This document shows positions 55,754 through 64,000 of a stretch of 64,000 bases of DNA, piece after piece. The stretch's first letter is position 1; the number at the start of each line of letters is the position of its first letter. The stretch comes from Sphingobacterium sp. GVS05A (lineage in GTDB: Bacteria > Bacteroidota > Bacteroidia > Sphingobacteriales > Sphingobacteriaceae). The stretch covers positions 930,001 to 994,000 of the forward strand of contig NZ_JAHXYR010000001.1 in assembly GCF_019969845.1 (NCBI RefSeq), given 5' to 3'. A program made the position numbers and the translations under genes. The notes under the pieces are model-generated. The model saw only the letters and a list, made by a program, of their open reading frames with translations, did not search any database and was not told the origin of the DNA.

Positions 55754-56329
55754 CTATTTTTTAAATCTGTCATTCTTTATTTTACTCAGAAATTCGGGGG
55801 TTACGCCTAGATAAGAGGCAATTTGGGTATTTGGTAACCTATTGGCTAAATGTGGATATTGGGTAATGAAACGATCATACCTATCGAGTGCGGTGGAGCT
55901 AAATGCCTGCAATAATCGATTTTGAAGTTCGATATATTTATCTTCCATGATGACACGGAAGTTGCGGTCAAACTTTGGATGGTTGCTGTATAAGTACCAC
56001 AGATCCCCTTTAGATATTTGTAATACGATAGACGGTTCGATTGCTTCTATGAACAATTTAGAAGGAAGTTCCTTGTGAAGGCTACCAATATCTGAAATCC
56101 AGTCATCTTCTGCTGCAAAAACAAGATTGTGTTCCACACCCTTATCATCCACACCATACATTTTAAAACAGCCACTTTGCACATAAGTAAAGTACTTACA
56201 TACGTCTCCTTCTTGCAACAGGAACTGTCTGCGTTTTATTTTCCTTTCCGTAACACGACTCATCAAAGCCTGCTTCTCCTCATCATTAAGAGGAAGATAC
56301 TTTTCAAAATGGTTTATTATATTTTCCAA
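55754..56329 (-). CDS. Crp/Fnr-family transcriptional regulator (second of three)
   Basis: The 191-aa protein has the cyclic-nucleotide-binding-like barrel (YVQSGCFKMYGVDDKGVEHN) and a C-terminal helix-turn-helix (TQIASYLGVTPEFLSKIK). No cluster cysteines are visible. It precedes the reductase gene on the same strand and may control it. The 374-bp gap upstream is shared with the LLM gene. Confidence 0.9.
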   Translation of the reverse strand: MENIINHFEKYLPLNDEEKQALMSRVTERKIKRRQFLLQEGDVCKYFTYVQSGCFKMYGVDDKGVEHNLVFAAEDDWISDIGSLHKELPSKLFIEAIEPSIVLQISKGDLWYLYSNHPKFDRNFRVIMEDKYIELQNRLLQAFSSTALDRYDRFITQYPHLANRLPNTQIASYLGVTPEFLSKIKNDRFKK

Positions 56330-56703
56330 ATGATGATTGCTTTTTAAATTACTTCTAAATATACAAAAATGAAATAATTGGATCGAGTTCCGTCAAATCT
56401 TCTTTTGCGCCCTACTACCCAAATTGACGACCCTTCGTGTACACGGAGGCAGCAAGACTATAAAAACACTTTACGGGTTAATCCAATAGGAATCGAAGCC
56501 GCCTGAGGTCATTGTTTTAGTTGAATGCTAAACTAGGAATAGGATGTGGATTATGAGTCTGTGTCTCTTTTACTGCGATGGAAGATTTTTTTAAGATTTG
56601 TCGGCATTCTTTTTGACATAGATCATCTTTATGAACCATCAAAAAAATAGAAATTTGGTTAGCTTTTCAATAATGGAAAGTCTACAAGACTAAATTAATA
56701 ATC
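56330..56703. other. Divergent intergenic region between the second Crp/Fnr gene and the LLM gene
   Basis: No gene or clear hairpin is visible. A one-mismatch -7 box for the Crp/Fnr gene (CATTTTTG on the minus strand) is present. No consensus Crp site (TGTGA-N6-TCACA) was seen. Confidence 0.35.
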
Positions 56704-57732
56704 ATGGAAATAGGAATAGATAGTTTTATTGCCACTGGCGCATATGATGACGGGTTGCGTCCTGAGGAAAATATGATGGCTATGGAAGCTTTGTTGTCAA
56801 AGATAGCGTTTGCGGATCAGGCCGGATTACATATTTTTGGGCTGGGAGAGCATCATCGAAAGGAATTTTTGGATGAGTCTCCTGCAGTAATATTGGCAGC
56901 AGCGGCAGCAAGGACTCAGCATATTCGTCTAACGAGTGCGGTTACCGTACTAAGTGCGGCAGATCCTGTTAGGGTATTTCAGGAATATGCAACATTGGAT
57001 ATTATTTCCAAAGGCCGGGCTGAGATTGTAGCCGGAAGAGGGTCATTTATTGATTCATTTCCTTTATTTGGGTTCAATACCCAAGATTATGATGCACTTT
57101 TCGAAGAGAAGATTAAATTGCTTCTTGAAATCCGTGATAATGAAACTATAACCTGGAAGGGGAAATTCCGCCCAGAGCTAAAGCAACAAGCCATTTATCC
57201 AAGACCAGTGCAGGAACAGCTGCCCGTTTGGATAGGAGTAGGAGGAACTCCGCAATCTTTTATACGCGCTGGAGCACTGGGGCTTCCATTGATGGTGGCC
57301 GTTATTGGAGGTGAAACCCACCGTTTCCGCCCGCTGATAGACTTATATTACGAGGCCGGAGAAAAAGCTGGACATGCTAGGGAGAAACTTAAAGTAGGAC
57401 TACATTCATTAGGCTTTGTAGCGGATACAACAATGAAAGCGAAGAATATTTACTTTCCAGGATACCAGAAAATGATGGGTAAGATCGGCAAAGAGAGAGG
57501 ATGGTCTACTCCTACACGAGAAATGTTTGAGGCCCAGGCCGACCCCACAGGTGCGTACGTTATTGGTAATCCCGAAGAAGTCGCCGAAAAGATTTTACGA
57601 CATAGTGAGGCATTGGGTGGTATATCAAGATTTACGTTTCAGATGGACAATCCAGGACTTAGTAAAGAAGATATATTCAAAGCCATTGAATTAATCGGGA
57701 CAAAGGTAATTCCTATGGTAAATCAATCCTGA
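56704..57732 (+). CDS. LLM-class flavin-dependent oxidoreductase
   Basis: The 342-aa protein is a luciferase-like monooxygenase TIM barrel: FGLGEHH near residue 45, a TSAVTVLSAADPVRV segment, GRAEIVAGRGS near 100 and VWIGVGGTPQS near 175. Such enzymes use reduced FMN and oxygen; the substrate is not known. The flavin could be reduced by a partner such as an NADPH oxidoreductase, but none is in the same operon. Its stop codon abuts that of the convergent third Crp/Fnr gene. Confidence 0.88.
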   Translation: MEIGIDSFIATGAYDDGLRPEENMMAMEALLSKIAFADQAGLHIFGLGEHHRKEFLDESPAVILAAAAARTQHIRLTSAVTVLSAADPVRVFQEYATLDIISKGRAEIVAGRGSFIDSFPLFGFNTQDYDALFEEKIKLLLEIRDNETITWKGKFRPELKQQAIYPRPVQEQLPVWIGVGGTPQSFIRAGALGLPLMVAVIGGETHRFRPLIDLYYEAGEKAGHAREKLKVGLHSLGFVADTTMKAKNIYFPGYQKMMGKIGKERGWSTPTREMFEAQADPTGAYVIGNPEEVAEKILRHSEALGGISRFTFQMDNPGLSKEDIFKAIELIGTKVIPMVNQS

Positions 57733-58314
57733 TTATTTTTTGACTGCTCTAGAACGGATTCTGCTAATGGTTTCTTGCGTAATACCTAAATACGATGCAA
57801 TCATGCGTTGTGGAAATCGCTGCACAAATTCAGGATAGTTATCAATAAGCATATTATATCGTTCTTCAGCTGTCATACTTATGGCGGCATTGATTCTTTT
57901 TTGGCTGGCAAAAGAATAATTTTCATCCAACTGGCGTATGAGTTCACTCATTATCGGAAGGGAGAATACTTCTTCTGCGGCTTTCTTTGTTAAGATCAGT
58001 AAATCAGTAGCTTCACAAGCCTCAATATTGAAGGAAGAAGGAGTGAGTTTTGCAAAACTCTCGCGATCGACGACCCACCAGTCTTCAATATAGAGGCTCA
58101 TTATGTGTTCGGTACCCTTGGTATCTGTACTGTATTTTTTCATGGAGCCTTTGACAAGAAATCCAATATGGTTACTTACATCACCTTCCTGTAAAAAGAT
58201 CTGTCGCTTTCTGAGTTTATGCGGTACAAAATTGTTTTTGAGAATGTTAATTTCACTCGCTGCCAAAGGTCTTGAGACCCGCGAATTGATATATTCGATT
58301 AAAGTGTTGTACAT
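57733..58314 (-). CDS. Crp/Fnr-family transcriptional regulator (third of three)
   Basis: The 193-aa protein has the cyclic-nucleotide-binding-like barrel (FLVKGSMKKYSTDTKGTEH) and a C-terminal helix-turn-helix (RMIASYLGITQETISRIRS). It is closely similar in plan to the gene at 55754-56329. It ends directly against the LLM stop codon (no intervening base) and is transcribed toward it. Confidence 0.9.
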   Translation of the reverse strand: MYNTLIEYINSRVSRPLAASEINILKNNFVPHKLRKRQIFLQEGDVSNHIGFLVKGSMKKYSTDTKGTEHIMSLYIEDWWVVDRESFAKLTPSSFNIEACEATDLLILTKKAAEEVFSLPIMSELIRQLDENYSFASQKRINAAISMTAEERYNMLIDNYPEFVQRFPQRMIASYLGITQETISRIRSRAVKK

Positions 58315-58435
58315 TAGTTATTATTTTATCGAACTTAAAGGTAAATATACTGAAAATATGAATCCTTCATAAGTCCCCTATGATGAAATTAGCTTAGCTA
58401 AAAGTCCTTCTTTCGAATCCTGATACCGTTAAACA

Positions 58436-58465
58436 AGAAAAGCTAATCTTGCGATTAGCTTTTCT
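58436..58465 (-). terminator. Terminator after tRNA-Lys (hairpin family copy 3)
   Basis: A 13-bp stem AGAAAAGCTAATC/GATTAGCTTTTCT (58436-58448 with 58453-58465), 6 bp past the tRNA 3' end on the minus strand, followed by T-rich sequence. Confidence 0.85.
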
Positions 58466-58470
58466 CTTTG

Positions 58471-58543
58471 TGATCCCGCTGGGATTCGAACCCAGGACCC
58501 ATACATTAAAAGTGTATTGCTCTACCAGCTGAGCTACGGAATC
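58471..58543 (-). tRNA. tRNA-Lys(UUU)
   Basis: On the minus strand: acceptor stem GATTCCG/CGGGATC (one G-T pair), D arm with GCTC, a 7-nt anticodon loop with anticodon TTT (plus 58508-58510), and T arm TTCGAAT. The 3' CCA is not encoded. Length 73 nt. Confidence 0.96.
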
Positions 58544-58584
58544 CTACTTCTTTTTTGAACTATCGTTCCTTGTTTGAAGTGATG

Positions 58585-58616
58585 CAAAAGTAGGGCTTTA
58601 ATCCTATTCTTGCAAA
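58585..58616 (-). promoter_or_regulatory. Promoter of tRNA-Lys
   Basis: On the minus strand TTTG (plus 58613-58616), a 20-bp spacer and TACTTTTG (plus 58585-58592). This agrees with the consensus of the tRNA-Ser promoter. Confidence 0.75.
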
Positions 58617-58674
58617 TTTTTTTGGCTTAAAATCATAGCTGTCTGCTTAAAAAGCTGATTTTAAGCCAAAAAAA
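58617..58674 (-). terminator. Terminator after the ABC-F gene
   Basis: A 19-bp perfect inverted repeat (58617-58635 with 58656-58674) with a 20-nt loop lies just past the ABC-F stop codon. It ends in T on the minus strand. Confidence 0.8.
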
Positions 58675-60594
58675 TTAATCATTTTCTAATTCCATAATTT
58701 CCTCAGCTAATTGCTCCCATTGCTCTTGATACTGGGTTAATTGGGCCTTAGCTGAATTGTACGTGCGAGTAGTTTCCTGTAGCTTAGTCGCATCCGAATA
58801 TACAGCTTCATCAGCCAGTTTCAATTCTAAATCTTTGACCAATATTTCCTGTTCTTCGACTTTTTTCTCCAATGCAGCAAGCTCTTTATTCTTTTTGCTC
58901 AGTAATCGTGTCCGGTCTTCAGATGGCGCTTGTTTTTCTTTTTTGACCTTTGGCTCTTCTTTGACTTTTTTCTCCGGTTTTACCTCTGTTTTTACAACAC
59001 GCTTAGCAACCCATTCTTCATATTCCTGATAGGTACCCGGATATTCTTTGATTTCCTTGTCCTCGATATACCAAATTTTATTAGCCACGTGATCCAAGAA
59101 ATAGCGGTCGTGGGAAACAACGATAAAAGTTCCTTCGAACTGTTGTAGGGCCTGAATCAAAATATTGACCGACTGCATATCCAAGTGATTGGTAGGCTCA
59201 TCGAGCGCTAGGAAGTTGGCGTCTGCGGTCAATGCCTTAGCAAGGGCTACACGGGATTTTTCACCCCCAGACAATACTTTGATTTTTTTAAAGGCATCGT
59301 CGCCTGTAAATAGGAAACAACCCAGTATCGAACGCAATTCGGTCTCGGTATGTTTTGGTGCAAAAGCCTGCAGTTCAGCCAAGATCGAGTTTTCGAGGTG
59401 AAGTGCCTCCAGCTGATGCTGTGCAAAGAACGTTTGCGACACATTGTGCCCATGTTCCGATTTCCCCTCAAACTCGTTATCTGCGCCTGCCACAATACGG
59501 AGTAGGGTAGACTTACCTTTTCCGTTTGCTCCGATCAAAGCAATCTTATCACCTTTTTCAATAATCGCAGAGGTATTTTTTAAGATCTCCAGGTTCGGAT
59601 AAGATTTAGAGATATTGTCTAATGTCACCACATGACGACCCGAAGGTTTTGAAAACTTAAAGCTAAAGTTGACCGTTGGATTATCGTCATCCACATCTTC
59701 AACTCTCTCCATTCTATCCAAAGCTTTAATCCGGGATTGTGCCATTTTCGCTTTGGATGCTTTGGCGCGGAAACGCTCGATAAGTCGTTCTTCCTGTTTG
59801 ATCTTAGCCTGTTGATTTTTGAACTGGTTGGCCTGTAGCTCGTTTCTCAACTCCTTTTCTTCCAAGTAAAAGCTGTAGTTACCTGCATAAAGTGTTAATT
59901 TTCCTTTACGCGACTCCACCGTCTTTTTGATGATGCGGTCCAGAAAATACCTATCGTGTGATACAATGACGATTGCCCCATCAAATGCCTGTAGGTAGTT
60001 CTCAAGCCACTTGATGGAAGGTAAGTCCATGTGGTTGGTCGGCTCATCCAATAGTAGAATATCCGGTGTCTGCAATAAAATTTTCGCAAGCATCACACGC
60101 ATACGCCAGCCCCCGGAAAATGTAGCCAGTGGCCTTTTTTGTTCTTCTTCCGAAAAACCTAGACCCGCAAGGATTTCATGCGCTTTGAATTCAAGATTAT
60201 AGCCATCCAGCGCTTCAAATTCCAGTTGCCTATCGCTTAATCTATTGAGAATATCGTCCGAATAATCTGTTTCTAATTTCGCAAGTAAGTCTTCGATTTC
60301 GGCATGTAGTTGATTTTGGCGTTCAAACGCTTCCATAGCGACATATAGAATGCTTTTATCCGAATGGTAAGATAATAAGTCCTGGTTTAGGTAACCGATC
60401 TTTAAATCTTTTGCCATGGAAATTGTTCCCGAAGTTGGGGCATATTGTCCAACGATCAAACGCAATAAGGTAGATTTCCCGGCCCCATTGGCGCCAATTA
60501 AACCTACTTTATCACCTGGTTTGATGTGCCAGTTTGCCTCATCATACAACGCACGGGATCCTATTTCAAATGTTAAATTATTTATTGATATCAT
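58675..60594 (-). CDS. ABC-F family ATPase
   Basis: The 639-aa protein has two ABC ATPase domains and no membrane segment. The first has Walker [10 protein letters not shown] (34-42), signature FSGGW and DEPTNHMD; the second has Walker [10 protein letters not shown] (about 353-361), LSGGEKSR and DEPTNHLD. A lysine/glutamate-rich coiled coil ends the protein (about 545-639), as in Uup/YheS-like ABC-F proteins. Such proteins act on ribosomes (translation) or give antibiotic protection; which one is not decided here. It is divergent from pyrD. Confidence 0.93.
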   Translation of the reverse strand: MISINNLTFEIGSRALYDEANWHIKPGDKVGLIGANGAGKSTLLRLIVGQYAPTSGTISMAKDLKIGYLNQDLLSYHSDKSILYVAMEAFERQNQLHAEIEDLLAKLETDYSDDILNRLSDRQLEFEALDGYNLEFKAHEILAGLGFSEEEQKRPLATFSGGWRMRVMLAKILLQTPDILLLDEPTNHMDLPSIKWLENYLQAFDGAIVIVSHDRYFLDRIIKKTVESRKGKLTLYAGNYSFYLEEKELRNELQANQFKNQQAKIKQEERLIERFRAKASKAKMAQSRIKALDRMERVEDVDDDNPTVNFSFKFSKPSGRHVVTLDNISKSYPNLEILKNTSAIIEKGDKIALIGANGKGKSTLLRIVAGADNEFEGKSEHGHNVSQTFFAQHQLEALHLENSILAELQAFAPKHTETELRSILGCFLFTGDDAFKKIKVLSGGEKSRVALAKALTADANFLALDEPTNHLDMQSVNILIQALQQFEGTFIVVSHDRYFLDHVANKIWYIEDKEIKEYPGTYQEYEEWVAKRVVKTEVKPEKKVKEEPKVKKEKQAPSEDRTRLLSKKNKELAALEKKVEEQEILVKDLELKLADEAVYSDATKLQETTRTYNSAKAQLTQYQEQWEQLAEEIMELEND

Positions 60595-60602
60595 TTCAAA
60601 TG

Positions 60603-60618
60603 CAAAAGTACAAAAGTA
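60603..60618 (-). promoter_or_regulatory. Tandem -7 boxes of the ABC-F gene
   Basis: Two abutting TACTTTTG boxes on the minus strand (plus 60603-60610 and 60611-60618), giving two possible starts 8 bp apart and leaders of about 5-13 nt. No -33 box is visible. Confidence 0.55.
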
Positions 60619-60641
60619 ATGAATATTTCTTCTTGTTTGAC

Positions 60642-60649
60642 TAACTTTG
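60642..60649 (+). promoter_or_regulatory. -7 box of pyrD
   Basis: TAACTTTG lies just 5 bp before the pyrD ATG at 60655. If transcription starts at the usual distance, the mRNA is nearly leaderless. Confidence 0.6.
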
Positions 60650-60654
60650 CAATT

Positions 60655-61689
60655 ATGTATAAATTAGTCAAACCTATATTCTTTACAATGAATCCGGAGA
60701 TGGCTCACCATAAAGTGACCAGCGGATTGAATGTCTTCTCAAAAATTTGGGGTGCCAAGCAATTATTGAATACTATTTTTACAGTAGAAGATCCTCGCTT
60801 GGAACGTGAGGTATTTGGACTGAAGTTTAAAAATCCAGTAGGCCTTGCGGCAGGCTTCGATAAAAATGCCGAATATATCTCCGACATGACTAATTTAGGT
60901 TTTGGTTTTATTGAAATTGGAACCGTCACTCCAAAACCACAACCGGGGAATGATAAACCACGTATGTTTCGTCTCGTACCAGATGAAGCGCTAATCAACC
61001 GCATGGGGTTCAATAATCAGGGCGCGGACGTCGCTGCAACCCGATTGAAGAACCTAAAAGACCGAAAAGGACTTTTGATCGGTGGTAACATCGGAAAGAA
61101 TAAAGTGACACCAAACGAAGAAGCGGTAAACGACTATATTTATTGCTTCAATGCACTCTTTGATGATGTAGATTACTTTGTTGTCAATGTCAGTTCGCCA
61201 AATACTCCGGGCTTAAGGGATTTGCAGGAAAAGGAGCCCTTAAAAAATATATTAAACACACTACAGGATCTGAATAAAGCAAAACCGACTCCCAAGCCAA
61301 TTCTGCTTAAGATTGCACCTGATCTAACAGATAGTCAACTGGATGATATCGTTGAGATCGTCATGGAGACACAGATAGCGGGAGTTATCGCGACCAATAC
61401 CACGATTTCAAGAGAAGGCTTAAAGAGCCAGCAGGAATTGATACAAGAGGCCGGAGGGGTGAGTGGACGTCCGCTGACCAAGCGTTCAACTGAAGTGATC
61501 CGCTACCTCAGCGAAAAATCCAACAAAGCATTTCCGATCATTGGTGTTGGTGGTATTCATTCAGCCAAAGATGCTATTGAAAAACTTGATGCCGGTGCCA
61601 GTCTTATTCAGGTCTATACCGGATTTATTTATGAAGGTCCGGGATTGATCGCAAATATCTGTAAAGGTATACTACAGACAGGACGATAA
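60655..61689 (+). CDS. pyrD: Dihydroorotate dehydrogenase (quinone), class 2
   Basis: The 344-aa enzyme oxidises dihydroorotate to orotate in pyrimidine synthesis and passes electrons to quinones through FMN. It has the class 2 N-terminal helices, then AAGFDKNAE, the [11 protein letters not shown] stretch, and the catalytic serine in the NVSSPNTPG segment. The N-terminus matches E. coli PyrD when started at the ATG at 60655; the frame from 60619 would include the promoter. Its downstream neighbour follows after 9 bp. Confidence 0.96.
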   Translation: MYKLVKPIFFTMNPEMAHHKVTSGLNVFSKIWGAKQLLNTIFTVEDPRLEREVFGLKFKNPVGLAAGFDKNAEYISDMTNLGFGFIEIGTVTPKPQPGNDKPRMFRLVPDEALINRMGFNNQGADVAATRLKNLKDRKGLLIGGNIGKNKVTPNEEAVNDYIYCFNALFDDVDYFVVNVSSPNTPGLRDLQEKEPLKNILNTLQDLNKAKPTPKPILLKIAPDLTDSQLDDIVEIVMETQIAGVIATNTTISREGLKSQQELIQEAGGVSGRPLTKRSTEVIRYLSEKSNKAFPIIGVGGIHSAKDAIEKLDAGASLIQVYTGFIYEGPGLIANICKGILQTGR

Positions 61690-61698
61690 TCAAAGACC

Positions 61699-62478
61699 AT
61701 GGCAGTAGATTTTAATTTAAAAGATTTTTTGGATAAAAAGGTTGATGAATATAATCAACCTAATTTTATTCCCAATGATCCCATATCCATTCCACATCAA
61801 TTTTCAAGCAAGAATAATATTGAGATTACTGGGTTCCTAGCGTCTATAATGGCTTGGGGACAACGTAAAACTATTATCAATAAGTGTAATGAGCTGATTG
61901 AAAGAATGGACGGCGCGCCTTATGATTATATCATGAACCATAGCGATCAGGACCTCAAGAGTCTCCTTGGTTTTAAGCATCGTACATTCAATGATACGGA
62001 CATTCTTTATTTCGTTGCTTTTTTTCGGTACCACTATAGCCACTTTGCGTCTTTAGAAGATGCTTTTTTGGTAGGGCAGGAGACCGTAAAAGAGGTGGAT
62101 TTGGAACAGGCGCTGAATGCATTTAAAACCTATTTCTTTTCGCTGCCGGACTATCCGCACCGGACGCGTAAACATATCAGTAGCCCGGCCCAAAAATCTA
62201 CTGTCAAGCGTATCAATATGTTTTTACGCTGGATGGTCAGAAAGGATAATAAAGGGGTTGATTTTGGAATTTGGAACCGCTTGTCACCAAAAGATCTCAT
62301 CTGTCCCTGTGATGTCCATGTTGAACGTGTAGCGCGAAAATTTGGACTGATTACCTTGGAAAAAGTCAACTGGAAGACCGCACAAGAGTTAACGGGCAAT
62401 CTTCGTCTATTGGATCCCAATGATCCGGTAAAATATGATTTTGCGCTTTTCGGCTTGGGGGTAGAACGGGAATTGTAG
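61699..62478 (+). CDS. TIGR02757 family protein
   Basis: The 259-aa protein belongs to a conserved Bacteroidota family (TIGR02757, also DUF2400) of unknown function, with the usual FLASIMAWGQRK near the N-terminus, HRTFNDTDIL, and the CPCDVHVERVAR segment near 200. No membrane segment. It starts 9 bp after pyrD, so it is in the same operon. Confidence 0.9.
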   Translation: MAVDFNLKDFLDKKVDEYNQPNFIPNDPISIPHQFSSKNNIEITGFLASIMAWGQRKTIINKCNELIERMDGAPYDYIMNHSDQDLKSLLGFKHRTFNDTDILYFVAFFRYHYSHFASLEDAFLVGQETVKEVDLEQALNAFKTYFFSLPDYPHRTRKHISSPAQKSTVKRINMFLRWMVRKDNKGVDFGIWNRLSPKDLICPCDVHVERVARKFGLITLEKVNWKTAQELTGNLRLLDPNDPVKYDFALFGLGVEREL

Positions 62479-62671
62479 GGGCATATAATCAACGGGTACT
62501 CTAAGTGACAAACCGGTACACTTAGCATACTGAATAATCGAAATAATCATGTGTGGGATAGTAACTATTGATTGATATTAAACAAAGCGAAAGGTGCTTT
62601 TCTCTTACTTTATCTGTACTTGGTCTATAGCGCTGATACGTTGCAAATAGGTCTGTAAAAGTTTTAAAGAA

Positions 62672-62704
62672 AAAGCCCGTATTTTTAGGATACGGGCTTT
62701 CTTT
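62672..62704. terminator. Bidirectional terminator before gap
   Basis: The 11-bp stem AAAGCCCGTAT/ATACGGGCTTT (62672-62682 with 62690-62700) has A/T runs on both sides. The sequence from 62479 to 62671 holds nothing else visible. Confidence 0.9.
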
Positions 62705-62721
62705 ATTTTCAACTGGTTGGA

Positions 62722-63729
62722 TTAAACAAGCTGGTCAATCTTAATCAGGAGGTCCACCAAACGATTGGAATAGCCAAATTCATTGTCATACCAACCCACA
62801 ACTTTCACTAATCTACCCACAACCGAAGTCAATTGCGCATCGAAAACACAAGAATAGGGATTATTTATAATATCAACAGACACGATTGGGTCTTCTGTAT
62901 AAAACAATACCTGCTTTAATTCGTTTTCCGCTGCAGCTTTAAAAGCTTTGTTGATTTCTTCTACCGTTGTTTCTTTTTCTAACGTACAGGTAAAATCTGT
63001 TAACGAACCATTCAGCACAGGAACACGTATACCCGCTCCACCCAACTTATTCTGTAGATGTGGAAAGACATTGGTAATTGCTTTGGCGGCACCTGTCGTT
63101 GTCGGTATGATAGCCGAAGAGGCCGCACGCGCCCGTCGCAGATCTTTGTGTGGTGCATCATGTAGGTTTTGATCTCCTGTCATGGAGTGCACTGTGGTGA
63201 TATATCCGTCTTTTATCCCCCAATTGTCATCCAATATTTTAACCATTGGGGCGACGTTGTTGGTTGTACAGGAGGCATTGGACAGGATCGAAGCCGAGAG
63301 ATCGACAGCATTATCGTTGATCCCCAATACGACTGTTGCAATATCCTTATCTGTTGGCGGAGCTGAGATAATAACTTTTTTCGCACCTGCTGCTAGATGA
63401 AGCGTTGCTTTTTCACGGTTCGTAAAATGCCCTGTAGATTCGACAACAACATCAATATGCAAGGATTTCCAGGGTAGTAGGGCCGGATCTCTTTCATTGG
63501 TCACCAAAATAGAATGGCCATTCACGATAATATGATGTTCATCGTGTGTGACCGTGCCAGAGAATGGTCCATGTACCGAATCATACTTGAATAAATGGGC
63601 CAAAGTCTTGGTATCAGCCAAATCATTGATGGCGACCACCTGCAATTGATCAAAAGCATCGCGAAGAAAAATATTACGTAATGTATTTCTCCCGATACGT
63701 CCAAATCCGTTTATCGCTATATTGAGCAT
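62722..63729 (-). CDS. gap: Glyceraldehyde-3-phosphate dehydrogenase, type I
   Basis: The 335-aa enzyme oxidises glyceraldehyde 3-phosphate to 1,3-bisphosphoglycerate. NAD-binding GFGRIGR lies near 8-14, D36 (in IND) suggests NAD rather than NADP, and the catalytic cysteine is C154 in SNASCTTNN. It starts 6 bp after the stop of the thioredoxin-fold gene, so the two are co-transcribed. Confidence 0.96.
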   Translation of the reverse strand: MLNIAINGFGRIGRNTLRNIFLRDAFDQLQVVAINDLADTKTLAHLFKYDSVHGPFSGTVTHDEHHIIVNGHSILVTNERDPALLPWKSLHIDVVVESTGHFTNREKATLHLAAGAKKVIISAPPTDKDIATVVLGINDNAVDLSASILSNASCTTNNVAPMVKILDDNWGIKDGYITTVHSMTGDQNLHDAPHKDLRRARAASSAIIPTTTGAAKAITNVFPHLQNKLGGAGIRVPVLNGSLTDFTCTLEKETTVEEINKAFKAAAENELKQVLFYTEDPIVSVDIINNPYSCVFDAQLTSVVGRLVKVVGWYDNEFGYSNRLVDLLIKIDQLV

Positions 63730-63735
63730 TTCAGC

Positions 63736-64000
63736 TTATTTATGAAATTGGCTTATCGCCTCATTGATATTTTTCTCACCTTCCCAATGTGCTTTTAGTT
63801 TTCCATCAGCACCGTAGACATAATTTGCTGGGAACTGTGAAGGAACATGTATGTTTTGGATAAAGGTTTGATCTTTGTCAATTAAGACTTCCACATTGGA
63901 TGATTTGGATAGCTTTGGTGCGAAGCTATCGAAGAATCCTAATACCAATGCTGGATCATTCATGGAAATATAGAAAATATTGACATCTTTTATGCGATCA
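63736..64000 (-). CDS. Thioredoxin-fold (TlpA/redoxin-like) protein, partial
   Basis: The gene runs past the window edge; only the last 88 or so residues are seen. No stop interrupts the frame to position 64000, and the in-frame ATG at 63963 is internal. The visible part has the pattern of TlpA-like thioredoxins after the active site: VEVLIDKDQTF, a PANYVYGADG segment with the cis-proline region, and a helix at the end. The active-site cysteines lie outside the window. It is the first visible gene of the gap operon. Confidence 0.7.
   Translation of the reverse strand, partial: DRIKDVNIFYISMNDPALVLGFFDSFAPKLSKSSNVEVLIDKDQTFIQNIHVPSQFPANYVYGADGKLKAHWEGEKNINEAISQFHK

Noticed and set aside
63736..63963. 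Complete 75-aa gene
   Set aside because: The frame is open to the window edge, and the segment matches only the C-terminal part of a thioredoxin-fold domain.

Overview
The window looks like chromosomal DNA of a member of the Bacteroidota, most likely Sphingobacteriaceae (Sphingobacterium or a close relative). The reasons are moderate-to-low GC, genes almost without Shine-Dalgarno sequences, many promoters with a TAnnTTTG -7 box and often a TTG about 20 bp upstream, short terminator hairpins, and Bacteroidota-type families (DUF1573 protein, TIGR02757 protein, 7TM-HD phosphohydrolase, TPR histidine kinases). There is no rRNA, CRISPR array, insertion sequence or recognisable prophage. Two tRNA genes are present, Ser(GCU) and Lys(UUU). 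Several gene starts were moved downstream of the longest reading frame because a promoter box lies inside the extension or the longer start is only TTG.

Region 0-13.4 kb is housekeeping and central carbon metabolism: tRNA-Ser, a PgpH-like 7TM-HD phosphodiesterase, ribulose-phosphate epimerase, two aconitases of different families in tandem (AcnB type then mitochondrial/AcnA type), an outer-membrane barrel protein, an MBL-fold hydrolase, ATP-dependent PEP carboxykinase and polyphosphate kinase 2. Between 13.4 and 14.0 kb lies a gene-poor stretch built of duplicated elements, two ending in terminator hairpins (possible small-RNA pair).

Region 14-34 kb holds SMC, a DsbA-like oxidoreductase, a patatin phospholipase, a glycerophosphodiesterase lipoprotein with a palindrome beside its -7 box, the topA-unknown-cmk operon, a PLP aminotransferase, DUF1573, KdsD and KdsA flanking recQ (Kdo synthesis for LPS), an SGNH hydrolase, a DEAD-box-like protein whose catalytic motifs are degenerate, and an EmrE-like transporter.

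Region 34-46.5 kb has two TPR histidine kinase/NarL-type regulator pairs on opposite strands, an overlapping pair of unknown envelope-associated proteins, a YihY membrane protein and a PfkB-type phosphofructokinase. The gap upstream of the second kinase (46.5-47.3 kb) contains an unusual array of sites centred on TGATCA repeating every 21 bp.

Region 47-58.5 kb looks accessory: small unknown membrane proteins and lipoproteins, an efflux operon resembling E. coli yibI-yibH plus an outer-membrane factor but without a pump, three Crp/Fnr-family regulators beside small oxidoreductase genes, and three copies of one hairpin family between genes. Region 58.5-64 kb returns to housekeeping: tRNA-Lys, an ABC-F ATPase divergent from pyrD (whose transcript may be leaderless), a TIGR02757 protein, GAPDH and the C-terminal part of a thioredoxin-fold protein cut by the window edge.
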